A stretch of DNA of 64,000 nt from Methylobacterium radiotolerans JCM 2831 (GTDB lineage Bacteria > Pseudomonadota > Alphaproteobacteria > Rhizobiales > Beijerinckiaceae). The DNA is taken from the NCBI RefSeq assembly GCF_000019725.1, contig NC_010505.1, positions 1,240,001 through 1,304,000 on the forward strand. The letters are read 5' to 3'. Every line of letters starts with the position of its first letter. The stretch's first letter is position 1. Shown in pieces: positions 8,740 to 17,489 of this stretch. The notes under the pieces were generated by a model. It searched no databases. It was not told the origin of the DNA and was given only the letters and a program-made list of their open reading frames with translations. Both the position numbers and the translations under genes were made by a program.

Positions 8740-9497
8740 GGCCGCGGATCGGCGGGGCGGGCCCCTTCGGGCCCGGCCTCGCCCGCCGCGATCAGGCGCT
8801 CGAGCAGCGTCCGGGCTGTGTCCTGCAGCGCGCGCCGGGTCGGGTCCAGGGGCGCCTTGCCGGAGGCGCGGGCCGCCGCGTAGGCCGCCGCGTAGGCGGC
8901 GTCCCAGCCGGCGGCGAGGATCGGCCCGCCGGCCGCCTCCAGATCGTCCCGGATCGCCGTCCAGGCCGCCCGCTGGGCGGCGTCCCAGGCCGCCGCCCGC
9001 ACGGAGGGGCCGGTCTGGCGCAGGGTGAGGTTGGCGATCGCCGCCCGCTTGCGGGCGCGTCGGAGGTCGTCGCACAGCCCGGCGAGGTCGCTCAGATCGC
9101 GGATCTCGGGCAGGCCGGCCAGCACGTCGGCCTCGACGTTCAGCTTGGCGAGGTGGAACCACGCCGGCAGGTGAACGCGGACGAGCCAGTCGGCCACCAT
9201 CCCGGCCCGGCGCCGCTCCACGGGTTCCGGACCGCGCGTCCCGACGAGGCGGGGGAGGAGCGGGAGGATGAGGCCGTCCCGCTCCACCTGGGGCAGGCCG
9301 TCGCTCCAGGTCCGGACGAAGGCGGCGATCACGGGCGACGCGCAGGCCGGCCGGTCCGAGAGCGGCTCGCCGGCGAGATGGGCGACCGCTTCCAGGGCGC
9401 ACAGCGCCCCGTCGCGACCCGCCTGCCTGCCGGCCGCAAGCGTCCGGACCGCCGCGATCCGATCACCGTCGATCTCGAGACTCCCCGACTCCGGCAT
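8736..9497 (-). CDS. Uncharacterised alpha-helical protein
   Basis: 253 residues from ATG 9497, preceded by GGGAAGG at about 9 bases. It is rich in Ala, Arg and Trp and predicted helical throughout, with repeated AAWDAAQRAAW and AGWDAAYAAAYAAA patterns near residues 175-215. I see no signal peptide, membrane segment or catalytic motif. The repeated A-x-W-D-A-A units recall short helical repeat proteins common in Methylobacterium, but I cannot name a family. It is translationally coupled (four-base overlap) to the downstream epimerase, so it is probably part of the same transcript and may assist the glycan pathway. Its 5' region is divergent from the GT61 gene at 9721. Confidence 0.75.
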   Translation of the reverse strand: MPESGSLEIDGDRIAAVRTLAAGRQAGRDGALCALEAVAHLAGEPLSDRPACASPVIAAFVRTWSDGLPQVERDGLILPLLPRLVGTRGPEPVERRRAGMVADWLVRVHLPAWFHLAKLNVEADVLAGLPEIRDLSDLAGLCDDLRRARKRAAIANLTLRQTGPSVRAAAWDAAQRAAWTAIRDDLEAAGGPILAAGWDAAYAAAYAAARASGKAPLDPTRRALQDTARTLLERLIAAGEAGPEGARPADPRP

Positions 9498-9720
9498 CCG
9501 AAGGCCTTCCCTCTCCCATCCGCGCGCCGGACCGTCGCCGCCGCCTCCGGCCGGCACCCGAAGCCCCGACCGGTTCGGGACGGGGATTTACCAGTTCCGC
9601 GGCGGGACGCTAAGGGTGTGCTCCTGCCACGACGCCCGATGCGCGGCCCGCACCTGCCGGCGGCCGTCCGAGGTTGGCACCACGTCGAGGCCGGGAACGG
9701 GCCGGTCGAGCGCGCGGAAC

Positions 9721-11613
9721 ATGTCACACTTCCTGGACCTGATCAGAGATCATCGCGGCGGCCAGGCCGACCTGATCGCGCGGCTCGGCGCGCTCGCGGC
9801 CGATCCGGAAGCGGCGGGGACCAGTCCCGGCACGATGATCCGCCATCTCGACGCCCTGGCATTCCGGCTGGACGGGGGCGGCGCGCCCGATCTCGCGGCC
9901 CAGGCCTACGACCTCGCGGCCAGACTGGCGGGCCGCGACGACGGCCGCTGGGCGCTGGCCGCCGCGGAGGCGCGCCTGCGCGACCTCTGCGCCCGCGGAC
10001 GCTTCGCCGAGGCGGATCCGGTCGTCGCGCGGCTGCGCGCCGCGGACGCGAACCGGCTGCGGCCCCGGGTCATGGAGGACCTGATCGACCGGGCGTGGCT
10101 GCTGGAGCTGCGCGGCGAGGCCGAGGCGAGCGTCCAGTGCTACCGCCTCGCCCTGGACCTCAACGGCGGCGCCCCCGGTCTCGTCTCGCGGGACGGGGAC
10201 CCGCTCGCCAAGAAGATCAAGAACCTGCGCCGGCTGCAGCTCGACGCGCTGATCGAGGCCGGCGACTTCGACGCGGCCGTCGCGCTGCACGAGACGACCC
10301 GCCGGCTGATCGGCGCCGGCCCCCTGGCCTGCTACGACATGGTCGCCGCCGCGTCCCTGGCCGGCCGGCCGGGCATCGACTACGCCGAGCTTCGGCCGCC
10401 CAGGCCGATCCAGGCGCCGGAGCTCAAGTTCACCGAACCGCCGCCGCCCCTCACCTCGGAACCGGGGGACCTGGAAGCGCCGAGCCAGTACCTCGCGTTC
10501 GTCGACGGCTGCCACGCCTTCCCGCGCAGCAACCTCGTCGTGAAGGACGGCCACCTGATCTACGACCTCGCCGCCCATCCCCGCCGGCGGGACGTGCTGC
10601 TCCAGGACGGGGTCAACCCGGACCAGATCGTGATGGCGGCCTTCGGGGAGAGGCGGGCCCTCGTCGAGGTTCCGGAGGACAGCCTGTCGATCGAGGCCGG
10701 CCTGTCGATGTTCGGGCTCCAGAGCCGGAATTACGGCCACTGGTTCTGCGAGTTCGTCCCGCGCATGCTGGCCTACAACGACCCGCGCTGCCCGGACGGC
10801 ATCCCGCTCTGCATCGACGACCACATGCCGGCGACCCACGAGGAGGTGGTCCGACTCCTCGACACGCGCGACCGCCCGATCATCAAGCTGCCGCCCCGGC
10901 CGGTGGCGTTCGGCCGGCTCGGCCTCGCGCCGGTGCCCGCCTTCTTCCCGTTCGAGATGCGGCCGGGGCAGCGGGTCTACGACACGATCTGGCCCGCCGA
11001 CATCCTGGTGGATCTGCGCACCCGCATCCTCGACAGCGCCCGCGCGCGCGGGGCCCTGAGCGGCCGCACCGGCCGCCGGCTGTTCATCTCGCGCAAGGCC
11101 TTCGCGCAGCGCCAGCTCGTCAACGAGGTCGAGATCGCCGAGGCGCTCCGGCCGCACGGCTTCGAGGTCATCACCCCGGAGACGATGACGTTCCTCGAAC
11201 AGGTCGAGGCGTTCCACGCCGCCGACATCATCGTCGGCTCGTCGAGTTCGGCGCTCACCAACGGACTGTTCTGCCGCCCGGATTGCCGGATCCTCGGTCT
11301 GATCCACGCCAACCTGAGCTTCAATTTCCGGGGCTATACGAGCTTCATCGAGGCGGGCGGCGCGCGGATCACGTTCCTGCGCGGCGCGACCACGAATGAG
11401 GACGGTCACGCCTTCCACGCGAACTATCGCGTGTCACCCCAGGCCGTTACGGCGGCCCTCGCGAACCTCGCGCCGGCCCCTCGCGCCGGCCACGTTGCCG
11501 ACCCTGCAGCCCGCCTTGCCTCCGAATCACCGCCCGCGCCCCCCCCCGCCGACGCCTCGCTGTTCCGGCGGGTGATCCGGGCTCTGCCCTTCGCCAATCG
11601 CGCGGATTCGTGA
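9721..11613 (+). CDS. GT61 (DUF563) glycosyltransferase with helical N-terminal extension
   Basis: 630 residues from ATG 9721; the frame is open far upstream, but composition and the divergent gene at 9497 argue against a longer protein. Residues 1-225 are alpha-helical and TPR-like in appearance (for example RFAEADPVVARLRAADANR, and AEASVQCYRLALDLN near 135). Residues about 250-590 match the GT61/DUF563 family. They contain SRNYGHWFCEFVPRM near 335, GRRLFISRKAFAQRQL near 455, the FEVITPETMTFLEQVEAF block, and VGSSSSALTNGLFCRPDC near 504. GT61 enzymes are cytosolic inverting transferases found in surface polysaccharide loci. The extension is roughly as long as the catalytic half and may mediate complex formation. 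It starts the plus-strand run that leads into the amino-sugar module. Confidence 0.88.
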   Translation: MSHFLDLIRDHRGGQADLIARLGALAADPEAAGTSPGTMIRHLDALAFRLDGGGAPDLAAQAYDLAARLAGRDDGRWALAAAEARLRDLCARGRFAEADPVVARLRAADANRLRPRVMEDLIDRAWLLELRGEAEASVQCYRLALDLNGGAPGLVSRDGDPLAKKIKNLRRLQLDALIEAGDFDAAVALHETTRRLIGAGPLACYDMVAAASLAGRPGIDYAELRPPRPIQAPELKFTEPPPPLTSEPGDLEAPSQYLAFVDGCHAFPRSNLVVKDGHLIYDLAAHPRRRDVLLQDGVNPDQIVMAAFGERRALVEVPEDSLSIEAGLSMFGLQSRNYGHWFCEFVPRMLAYNDPRCPDGIPLCIDDHMPATHEEVVRLLDTRDRPIIKLPPRPVAFGRLGLAPVPAFFPFEMRPGQRVYDTIWPADILVDLRTRILDSARARGALSGRTGRRLFISRKAFAQRQLVNEVEIAEALRPHGFEVITPETMTFLEQVEAFHAADIIVGSSSSALTNGLFCRPDCRILGLIHANLSFNFRGYTSFIEAGGARITFLRGATTNEDGHAFHANYRVSPQAVTAALANLAPAPRAGHVADPAARLASESPPAPPPADASLFRRVIRALPFANRADS

Positions 11614-11766
11614 GCGCCCGTTGCGGACCGGGTCCGGTCGGCTTAGGACGGCCCGGCGAGGCGCCCCGCGCCTGTCTTCGCAGACAAGCCACAATCAGGT
11701 CCTTCCGGCGCCGTATCGAGCGCGCCGCGTGCCTCGGCACTCGCAGGATCTGAGCTGGAGTTTCCC

Positions 11767-12180
11767 ATGGATTTGACCGACGCGCCGCATCTGATCGAGT
11801 TTCGGCAGATCCGGGATCCCCGCGGCGCCTTGACGCCGATCGAGGCCGAGGCGGACATCCCGTTCCCGATCCGTCGCGTCTACTTCATCTACGACGTCTC
11901 CGACGGTGCCATGCGCGCCGGTCACAGCCACAAGGCCCTGCATCAGGTCCTGATTGCAGTATCCGGCAGCTTCGTGGTCCATCTCGATGACGGCGAGAAG
12001 CGTCAGAGCTTCCGGATGAGCCGCCCCAACGTGGGCCTCTACGTCCCGCGCATGACCTGGCGCGACATCGACGAGTTCTCGGGCGGCGCGGTCTGCCTTG
12101 CTCTCGCCTCGGAGCGATACGAGGAGAGCGACTACTACCGGGATTACGACGCGTTCCTCCGCGCCAAGGGTTTGAAATGA
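11767..12180 (+). CDS. fdtA: dTDP-4-keto-6-deoxyglucose 3,4-ketoisomerase, FdtA/QdtA family
   Basis: 137 residues, the normal length of the family. It is a single cupin: [20 protein letters not shown] opens the core, with the metal/catalytic His pair region [10 protein letters not shown], then [27 protein letters not shown] and a C-terminal Tyr-rich tail ([13 protein letters not shown]). FdtA and QdtA move the keto group of dTDP-4-keto-6-deoxyglucose from C4 to C3, giving the substrate for 3-amination. Which epimer is made at C4 (Fuc3N or Qui3N precursor) is not decided by what I can see. The stop overlaps the next gene's ATG (ATGA), indicating coupling with the aminotransferase. RmlA and RmlB, needed to make the substrate, are not in the window. 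Confidence 0.88.
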   Translation: MDLTDAPHLIEFRQIRDPRGALTPIEAEADIPFPIRRVYFIYDVSDGAMRAGHSHKALHQVLIAVSGSFVVHLDDGEKRQSFRMSRPNVGLYVPRMTWRDIDEFSGGAVCLALASERYEESDYYRDYDAFLRAKGLK

Positions 12181-13274
12181 AGGTTCCGTTCCTCGACCTG
12201 AGCCGGACGCACGACACGATCCGCGCCGATCTCGACGCGACGTGGCACCGGATCCTCGACCGCTCGCGCTACATCCTGGGTGAGGAGGTCGAGGCCTTCG
12301 AGACCGAGTTCGCCCGCTATTGCGGGGCCGAGCACGCCATCGGCGTCGCGAACGGCCTGGACGCCCTGCACCTGATCCTGCGCGCCCACGACGTCGGTCC
12401 GGGCGACGAGGTTCTGGTCCCGTCGAACACCTTCATCGCCACGTGGCTCGCCGTCAGCCAGGTCGGCGCCACGCCGGTCGCCGTCGAGCCCGACCCGGCC
12501 ACGTACAACATGGACCCCGCGGCCGCCGCGCGGGCGATCAACGGGCGCACGAAGGCGATCATCCCGGTCCATCTCTACGGCCAGCCGGCCGACATGGCGG
12601 CCCTGCGGGACCTCGCCCGCCGCCACGGACTCCTGTGCATCGAGGACGCCGCCCAGGCCCACGGCTCGACCTTCGACGGCCGCCCGGCCGGCAGCCTCGG
12701 CGACGCGGCGGCCTTCAGCTTCTACCCGGGCAAGAACCTCGGCGCCCTCGGCGACGGCGGCGCGATCACGACGTCCGACAGCGCGATGGCGCACAGGATG
12801 CGCGAGCTCGCGAATTACGGCTCCAGCGAGAAGTACGTCCACCGCCAGCGGGGCCTGAATTCGCGTCTCGACGAGCTCCAGGCCGCGATCCTCCGGGTGA
12901 AGCTGCGCCATCTCGATGCCTGGAACGCGCGCCGCCGGGCGATCGCCGGGACGTACCGCGATGCCCTCGAAGGCTGCGGCCTCGCCCTGCCGCATGTCGA
13001 CCCGCGCACCGAGCCGGTCTGGCACCTGTTCGTCGTCCGCACGGAGCGCCGCGACGCCCTGGCGGCCCGGCTGAGGGAGGACGGGATCGACACGCAGATC
13101 CACTATCCGATCGCGCCGGCCGATTCCGAGGCCTACCGCGACGCCCCGAAGCTCGGCTCGAGCGAGCTCGGCCGGACGCTCGGCCGGGAGATCCTCAGCC
13201 TGCCGATCGGCCCGCACATGCGCGACGAGGAGGTCCAGCACGTCGTCGCGGCCTGTCGCGAGGCGGCCCGCTGA
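12177..13274 (+). CDS. fdtB: dTDP-3-keto-6-deoxyhexose 3-aminotransferase, DegT/DnrJ/EryC1 family
   Basis: 365 residues. This PLP-dependent sugar aminotransferase starts with the family's typical VPFLDLSR. It has [14 protein letters not shown], then [25 protein letters not shown] contains the PLP-stacking Asp, and [16 protein letters not shown] contains the Schiff-base lysine (Lys186). Its immediate overlap with an FdtA-like ketoisomerase fixes the likely reaction: transamination at C3 to give dTDP-3-amino-3,6-dideoxyhexose (Fuc3N or Qui3N). It is followed by a GNAT gene after 110 bases that could acylate the new amine. Specificity is inferred from context, while fold and active site are visible. 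Confidence 0.88.
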   Translation: MKVPFLDLSRTHDTIRADLDATWHRILDRSRYILGEEVEAFETEFARYCGAEHAIGVANGLDALHLILRAHDVGPGDEVLVPSNTFIATWLAVSQVGATPVAVEPDPATYNMDPAAAARAINGRTKAIIPVHLYGQPADMAALRDLARRHGLLCIEDAAQAHGSTFDGRPAGSLGDAAAFSFYPGKNLGALGDGGAITTSDSAMAHRMRELANYGSSEKYVHRQRGLNSRLDELQAAILRVKLRHLDAWNARRRAIAGTYRDALEGCGLALPHVDPRTEPVWHLFVVRTERRDALAARLREDGIDTQIHYPIAPADSEAYRDAPKLGSSELGRTLGREILSLPIGPHMRDEEVQHVVAACREAAR

Positions 13275-13384
13275 TCCGCCCCCGCGGTGCGGGATCCGTA
13301 ACCGGGACGCCCCGCCTTCCGCGGCAGGCGGGCGCGTGCTCGCAAGGACGATCATCGGCGAGGCCGCAGAGGCCGGAGCGCAGC

Positions 13385-13978
13385 ATGGACAGCCCACGCA
13401 GAGATCTCAGTGCCTGCGGACAACTTCGCGCCCTCGATCCGCGGGCGCGCACGCATTTCCGCCTGGTCGACGTCTCCGACGCCGCGTTCATCTTCGACCT
13501 CCGACAGGACGCCGCGATCGGCCGCTACCTGAACAAGCCCGCCCCCTCGGTGGCGGAACAGGCGCAGTGGATCGAGGCGTACAAATCCCGGGAGCGGCGC
13601 GGCGAGGATTTCTACTTCGTCATCATGCACGAGGGTCGGCGACGGGGCCTGGTCCGGCTCTACGACATCCGGAGCTTCGAGGGACGTGAGTCCTTCTCCT
13701 GGGGCAGCTGGATCATCCCGCCGCCGCCGGTACCCGGCCTCGCCAGCTACTCGGCCCTCGCCATCTACGAGATCGGCTTCGCGGGTTTCGGGTTCGACCA
13801 GAGCCACTTCGATGTCCGGAAGGGCAACACGAAGGTCCTCGGCTTCCACACCAGCACCGGTGCGAGGATCGTCTCGGAGGACGCGGAGAATGTCTACTTC
13901 GTCTTCGAGCGGGACCGCTACGACCGCCTGCTGGCCGACAAGGCCGACGCGGCCCGCCACCATGGAGCGATCCTGTAA
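13385..13978 (+). CDS. GNAT-family N-acyltransferase, probable amino-sugar acylase
   Basis: 197 residues from ATG 13385; shorter upstream extension codons lack coding character. The GNAT-like core includes FRLVDVSDAAFIFDLR, then GEDFYFVIMHEGRRRGLVRL (beta strand 4 region) and KVLGFHTSTGARIVSEDAEN, resembling RimJ/RimL-type and sugar-amine acetyltransferases. In characterised Fuc3NAc/Qui3NAc loci the last step is done by FdtC/QdtC, a left-handed beta-helix enzyme. Here a GNAT protein occupies that position, so the donor or acyl group may differ. It lies downstream of the aminotransferase and is followed directly by a strong hairpin, consistent with the end of an operon. Confidence 0.8.
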   Translation: MDSPRRDLSACGQLRALDPRARTHFRLVDVSDAAFIFDLRQDAAIGRYLNKPAPSVAEQAQWIEAYKSRERRGEDFYFVIMHEGRRRGLVRLYDIRSFEGRESFSWGSWIIPPPPVPGLASYSALAIYEIGFAGFGFDQSHFDVRKGNTKVLGFHTSTGARIVSEDAENVYFVFERDRYDRLLADKADAARHHGAIL

Positions 13979-13979
13979 C

Positions 13980-14010
13980 GCGCCGGTCCGGTGTCGCACC
14001 GGACCGGCGC
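13980..14010 (+). terminator. Perfect 13-bp hairpin after the amino-sugar module
   Basis: GCGCCGGTCCGGT (13980-13992) and ACCGGACCGGCGC (13998-14010) are exact reverse complements around a five-base loop, starting two bases after the TAA-ending reading frame of the GNAT gene. No T-run follows, so it is not a textbook intrinsic terminator. In GC-rich alphaproteobacteria such stems often still end or stabilise transcripts. The next gene starts 30 bases later, so it may separate the 3-amino-sugar operon from the GT61 gene. Confidence 0.5.
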
Positions 14011-14039
14011 GCCGCTGAACGGGATGCAGGACAACCCCG

Positions 14040-15557
14040 ATGAGCCAATCACCCAAACCCATGAAGATCTGGCTGGCCCGGGCGCTCGTCGACCGGCAGT
14101 TCTACCTGAGCCGGTATCAGGACGTCGCGCTGGCGGGGGTCGATCCGGTCGCGCACTTCGCGGAGCACGGGTTCCGCACGCCGATGCGGTCGCCGAGCCA
14201 GCGGTTCGAGAAGCTCCTGCTCGCCGGGTCCGGGCTGCTCGTGACGGTCGCGCTCCTGTTCGGCGTCGTCCGGTCGGACTTCCTCGACCTCCTGCGCGAG
14301 CAGATCATTATCCTGCAGGGCCGCGGCCGGCGTTTGCGCCCGTTCCTGTACCTCTTCGTGTTCCGCCTCTACGCGACCCTGCAGGCCTCGGAGGTCGGGC
14401 AGCCTATGAAAATCGCCCGGATCTACGCGGACGCTCCGTATGCCGGCGCGCGACGCATCATCGCCCCCGAGGGAGATTTCGCGTTCACGGATCCGGAGGT
14501 CATCCTGTCCGGGAAGCCCGCCCGGAACAGACAGGTGAAGCGGCCGAGCCTGTGGTGCGCCACCCTCGAACAGGCCCAGCTGTTCGGGTCCCTCCAGATC
14601 GCGGTCGACGACGCGTTCCTCGTCTCCGAACCCGCGGCGGACCCGCGCCTGAGCTTCGTTGCCGGGCAGCACGAGTTCGTGACGGCCCATCCGCTCAACC
14701 GGATCCGGTCCACCGAGACGATCTTCGCGCGGCGTCCCACCACCGCCGAGGCCGCTGTGCCGGAAGCCGTCCTCCTCGGCGGGCGCTGCGGCGTCAACTA
14801 TTTCCACTTCCTGGTCGAGTACGTCACTAAGGGCTACATCGTCGAGCAGATCGCGGAACTCGACGGCCTGCCGCTGATCGTTCCGGACGACCTGTATCCG
14901 CAGGAGCTGGAACTGCTGGAGATCGTCTTCCCGGGCCGGGCGCTGGTGCGCCACAGGCGCGGGACCCGGATCGACGTCGCGAAGCTGCACGTGCCGTCGA
15001 CGATGACGTACGTGCCGGACTGCCCCAAGACGCCGTTCTGGCAGGTCTCGGCCGTCAACCATGACAGCCTGGCCTGGCTGCGGGACCGGGTCCTGGCGGC
15101 GATCGCCATCCCGGCCGGAACGCCGCGGAACAGGAAGATCTTTCTGGCGCGGTTCCAGGGCCGGAACATCGAGAACGCGGAGGCGGTCACCGAGATCTTC
15201 AGGGCGAGCGGGTTCGAGATCGTCGACACGGCCAAGATGACCTTCGCGGAACAGGTCGTCACCTTCGCGACCGCGTCCCATATCGCCGGCCCGGTCGGCG
15301 CCGCCTTCTCGAACCTCATCTTCTGCGCGCCCGAGGCCAAGATCCTGGGCATCGTCTCTCCGTTCGCGGTCCAGATGTCCCTGTTCAAGAGCCTGTCGGA
15401 CTTCGCGGGCGCCCAGTACTACGCGCTGCCGGGGACGCACCCGCAGTTCAGGGCGGGGATGGACGTGCGGCGCCCGCCCCTGCACGTTTCCCACGGCAGC
15501 TTCAGCGTCGATCCAACCTACCTGTCCGACGCGCTCAAGGTCTTCCGCGAGGCCTGA
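14040..15557 (+). CDS. GT61 glycosyltransferase with repeat module and membrane segment
   Basis: 505 residues. Residues 16-46 are one GT-associated repeat (LVDRQFYLSRYQDVALAG, then DPVAHFAEHGF). Residues about 56-80 are a hydrophobic helix (LLLAGSGLLVTVALLFGVV) that probably anchors the protein at the inner membrane. The rest matches GT61/DUF563: GGRCGVNYFHFLVEYVTKGY near 247, RKIFLARFQGRNIENAEAV, FEIVDTAKMTFAEQVVTFA, and AGPVGAAFSNLIFCAPEAK near 415. It belongs to the same family as the gene at 9721 but with a quite different N terminus, so the two are not a recent duplication. It converges with the aminotransferase at 15588. Confidence 0.87.
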   Translation: MSQSPKPMKIWLARALVDRQFYLSRYQDVALAGVDPVAHFAEHGFRTPMRSPSQRFEKLLLAGSGLLVTVALLFGVVRSDFLDLLREQIIILQGRGRRLRPFLYLFVFRLYATLQASEVGQPMKIARIYADAPYAGARRIIAPEGDFAFTDPEVILSGKPARNRQVKRPSLWCATLEQAQLFGSLQIAVDDAFLVSEPAADPRLSFVAGQHEFVTAHPLNRIRSTETIFARRPTTAEAAVPEAVLLGGRCGVNYFHFLVEYVTKGYIVEQIAELDGLPLIVPDDLYPQELELLEIVFPGRALVRHRRGTRIDVAKLHVPSTMTYVPDCPKTPFWQVSAVNHDSLAWLRDRVLAAIAIPAGTPRNRKIFLARFQGRNIENAEAVTEIFRASGFEIVDTAKMTFAEQVVTFATASHIAGPVGAAFSNLIFCAPEAKILGIVSPFAVQMSLFKSLSDFAGAQYYALPGTHPQFRAGMDVRRPPLHVSHGSFSVDPTYLSDALKVFREA

Positions 15558-15587
15558 TCGGGGCGGCCCGCCGCTCTGACTGGCCGG

Positions 15588-16739
15588 TCAGCGCCGGTCC
15601 GGCCCCGTCATCACGGCGCGGAGCGCGGCGCAGACCCGCTCGGCCGCGTCCACGCCGAGATCCCCGAACAGGGGGAGGCACAGCACCTGCTCGCCGACCC
15701 GGTTGGCCACCGGGAGGTTCTCCCGCGCGCTGCTCGGCAGGTCCCGGTAAGGCCCGTAATCGCTGCACAGCGGGTAGAAGTAGCGGCGCGCGAACACGTT
15801 GTAGTGCTTCAGCCCCTCGTACACGGCGTCGCGGGCGATGCCGGCCTCCTGCGGGTCGATGCGCAGGCAGTAGTACTGGAGACTGTCCACCGCCGGGTCG
15901 GCCAGCTTGGGCCGCGTCACGCCGGGCAGGTCCGCGAGGTGCCGGTCGTAGACTTCCGCCACGGCCCGGCGCTTCAGCTTCTCGCCGGCGACGGCGTCGA
16001 CGAGGCAGAGGCCGAGGGCCGCCTGCAGCTCGTTCATCTTGCTGTTGATGCCGACCGCCGGGACCGACACCTCGTTGGCGATGCCGAAGTTCTTCAGGAG
16101 CTCCATGCGGCGCTTCAGGTCCGGATCGTTCATCACGACCGCGCCGCCCTCGGCCGTGTGGAACAGCTTCGTGGCGTGGAAGCTGAACATGGTGGCGTCG
16201 CCGTAGGCGGCGATCGCGCGCCCCTCGACCCGGGTCCCGAAGGCGTGGGCGCCGTCGTAGAGGACCTTCAGCCCGTGCTTGCGGGCGATGCGCTCGATGG
16301 CCCAGACGTCGCAGGGATTGCCGTAGACGTGGACGGCGAGGATGCCGGTGGTCCGCGGGGTGATCGCCGCCTCGATCCGCTCCGGATCGAGCGTCATGGA
16401 CCGCTCCTCGATGTCGACGAAGACGGGATCGATGCCGTGCCACGACAGCACGTGCGGCGTCGCCGCGAAGGTGAACGGCGTCGTGATCACCTCGCCGGAC
16501 AGGTCGAGGGCCTTGACGGCGGTCATCAGCGCGTTGGTGCCGTTGTTGAACAGCGCGATGTGGCCGTCGCCCAGATGTGCCTGGAGGCGCCGCTCGAGCT
16601 CGACGTGCTGCGGGCCGCCGTTCGACAGGACGGCGCTGCTCCAGATCGCCTCCAGATGCCGGGTGAACACCGCGAGTTCCGGCAGCATCGGGCGGGTGAC
16701 GTAGATCGGCTGCTCGAACGGCCGCGGCTGCGCGCTCAT
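15588..16739 (-). CDS. DegT/DnrJ/EryC1 sugar aminotransferase, VioA-like by context
   Basis: 383 residues; PLP enzyme with FNNGTNALMTAVKALDL, the EVITTPFTFAATPHVLSWHG segment, VLYDGAHAFGTR (PLP-stacking Asp) and MFSFHATKLFHTAEGG, where Lys191 is the expected Schiff-base lysine. It forms the last gene of a minus-strand operon with a NeuD/PglD-type acyltransferase, two carrier proteins, KASIII and FkbH. In Pseudomonas viosamine islands the corresponding aminotransferase (VioA) makes dTDP-4-amino-4,6-dideoxyglucose from dTDP-4-keto-6-deoxyglucose, and I infer the same type of 4-amination here. There is a 90-base gap from the acyltransferase upstream. It is unlike the FdtB-type enzyme at 12177 (different N terminus and SFHATK rather than SFYPGK), so the locus probably makes two distinct amino sugars. 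Confidence 0.88.
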   Translation of the reverse strand: MSAQPRPFEQPIYVTRPMLPELAVFTRHLEAIWSSAVLSNGGPQHVELERRLQAHLGDGHIALFNNGTNALMTAVKALDLSGEVITTPFTFAATPHVLSWHGIDPVFVDIEERSMTLDPERIEAAITPRTTGILAVHVYGNPCDVWAIERIARKHGLKVLYDGAHAFGTRVEGRAIAAYGDATMFSFHATKLFHTAEGGAVVMNDPDLKRRMELLKNFGIANEVSVPAVGINSKMNELQAALGLCLVDAVAGEKLKRRAVAEVYDRHLADLPGVTRPKLADPAVDSLQYYCLRIDPQEAGIARDAVYEGLKHYNVFARRYFYPLCSDYGPYRDLPSSARENLPVANRVGEQVLCLPLFGDLGVDAAERVCAALRAVMTGPDRR

Positions 16740-16829
16740 GATGACTCCTGCCGATGCGCGGACCGGAGCCCGTTCATCGCGAAACGAATAGCTTAGTGTG
16801 GCCGACCACGCCCAGCAAACGCGCGCCCA

Positions 16830-17489
16830 TCAGGCCTGACCGGCCGGCTTCGGTGCCGGGGCGACGATGTCCGCCCGGGGCCAGATCGTGGCGTCGTCGG
16901 GCAGCGCGCGCAGGACGTTGCAGCCCATGCCGACCGTGACGCCCTGGCCGAGGGTGAGGCCCTGCAGAACCTTGGCGAGCGGCCCGACGAGGCTGTCGGC
17001 GCCGATCGTGCAGCGGCCGCCGACGAAGGCGCCCGGCGAGATCGTGGTGTTGTCGCCGACGACCGTGTCGTGGCCGACGATGGCCGCCGAGTTCAGCACG
17101 CAGAAGCGCCCGAGCCGGGCATCGGCGTTGACGATCACCCCGTGCGCCACGAAGGCGCCGGCGCCGATTGCGACGTCCGGGCTCACGATCGCGCGAGGCG
17201 AGACCAGGGCGGGGCAGGGGAGGCCGTGCCGGTCGAGCCACGCGATCAGCTCGGCCCGCGCCCGGATCGCGCGCCGGCTCACGCCGCCGACCGCCAGCAC
17301 GACGCCGTCGAACTCCGCCCGGTCGGCGAGCAGCGCGTCGAGATAGCCGCGGTGACGGCCGACCTGGACCTCCGGAGAAGTGGAGTAGGTATCCTCGACC
17401 GTGTGGCCGAGGGCGCGCGCGATCTCGGCGATCTCCTTGGAGAATCCGCCGCCGCCGATCAGCGCGAGCCGCTGCCCGGGCCCGGTCAC
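16830..17489 (-). CDS. NeuD/PglD/VioB-type sugar O/N-acyltransferase
   Basis: 219 residues, normal for the family. An N-terminal Rossmann-like PglD_N domain (ALIGGGGFSKEIAEIARALG) covers residues 1-90. From about 95 a left-handed beta-helix of hexapeptide repeats follows (IVSPDVAIGAGAFVAHGVIV, then LNSAAIVGHDTVVGDN with the likely catalytic His, and VLQGLTLGQGVTVGMGCNV). These enzymes acylate UDP- or dTDP-4-amino-4,6-dideoxyhexoses. Next to two acyl carrier proteins and a KASIII, the acyl donor could be an acyl-ACP rather than acetyl-CoA, which is inference. Its start overlaps the SDR gene's stop by four bases, so it is translationally coupled. Confidence 0.87.
   Translation of the reverse strand: MTGPGQRLALIGGGGFSKEIAEIARALGHTVEDTYSTSPEVQVGRHRGYLDALLADRAEFDGVVLAVGGVSRRAIRARAELIAWLDRHGLPCPALVSPRAIVSPDVAIGAGAFVAHGVIVNADARLGRFCVLNSAAIVGHDTVVGDNTTISPGAFVGGRCTIGADSLVGPLAKVLQGLTLGQGVTVGMGCNVLRALPDDATIWPRADIVAPAPKPAGQA

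Noticed and set aside
9498..9720. N-terminal extension of the GT61 protein through the divergent spacer
   Set aside because: The open frame extends to 9268, but that part overlaps a convincing minus-strand gene with its own ribosome binding site, and the translation is low quality.
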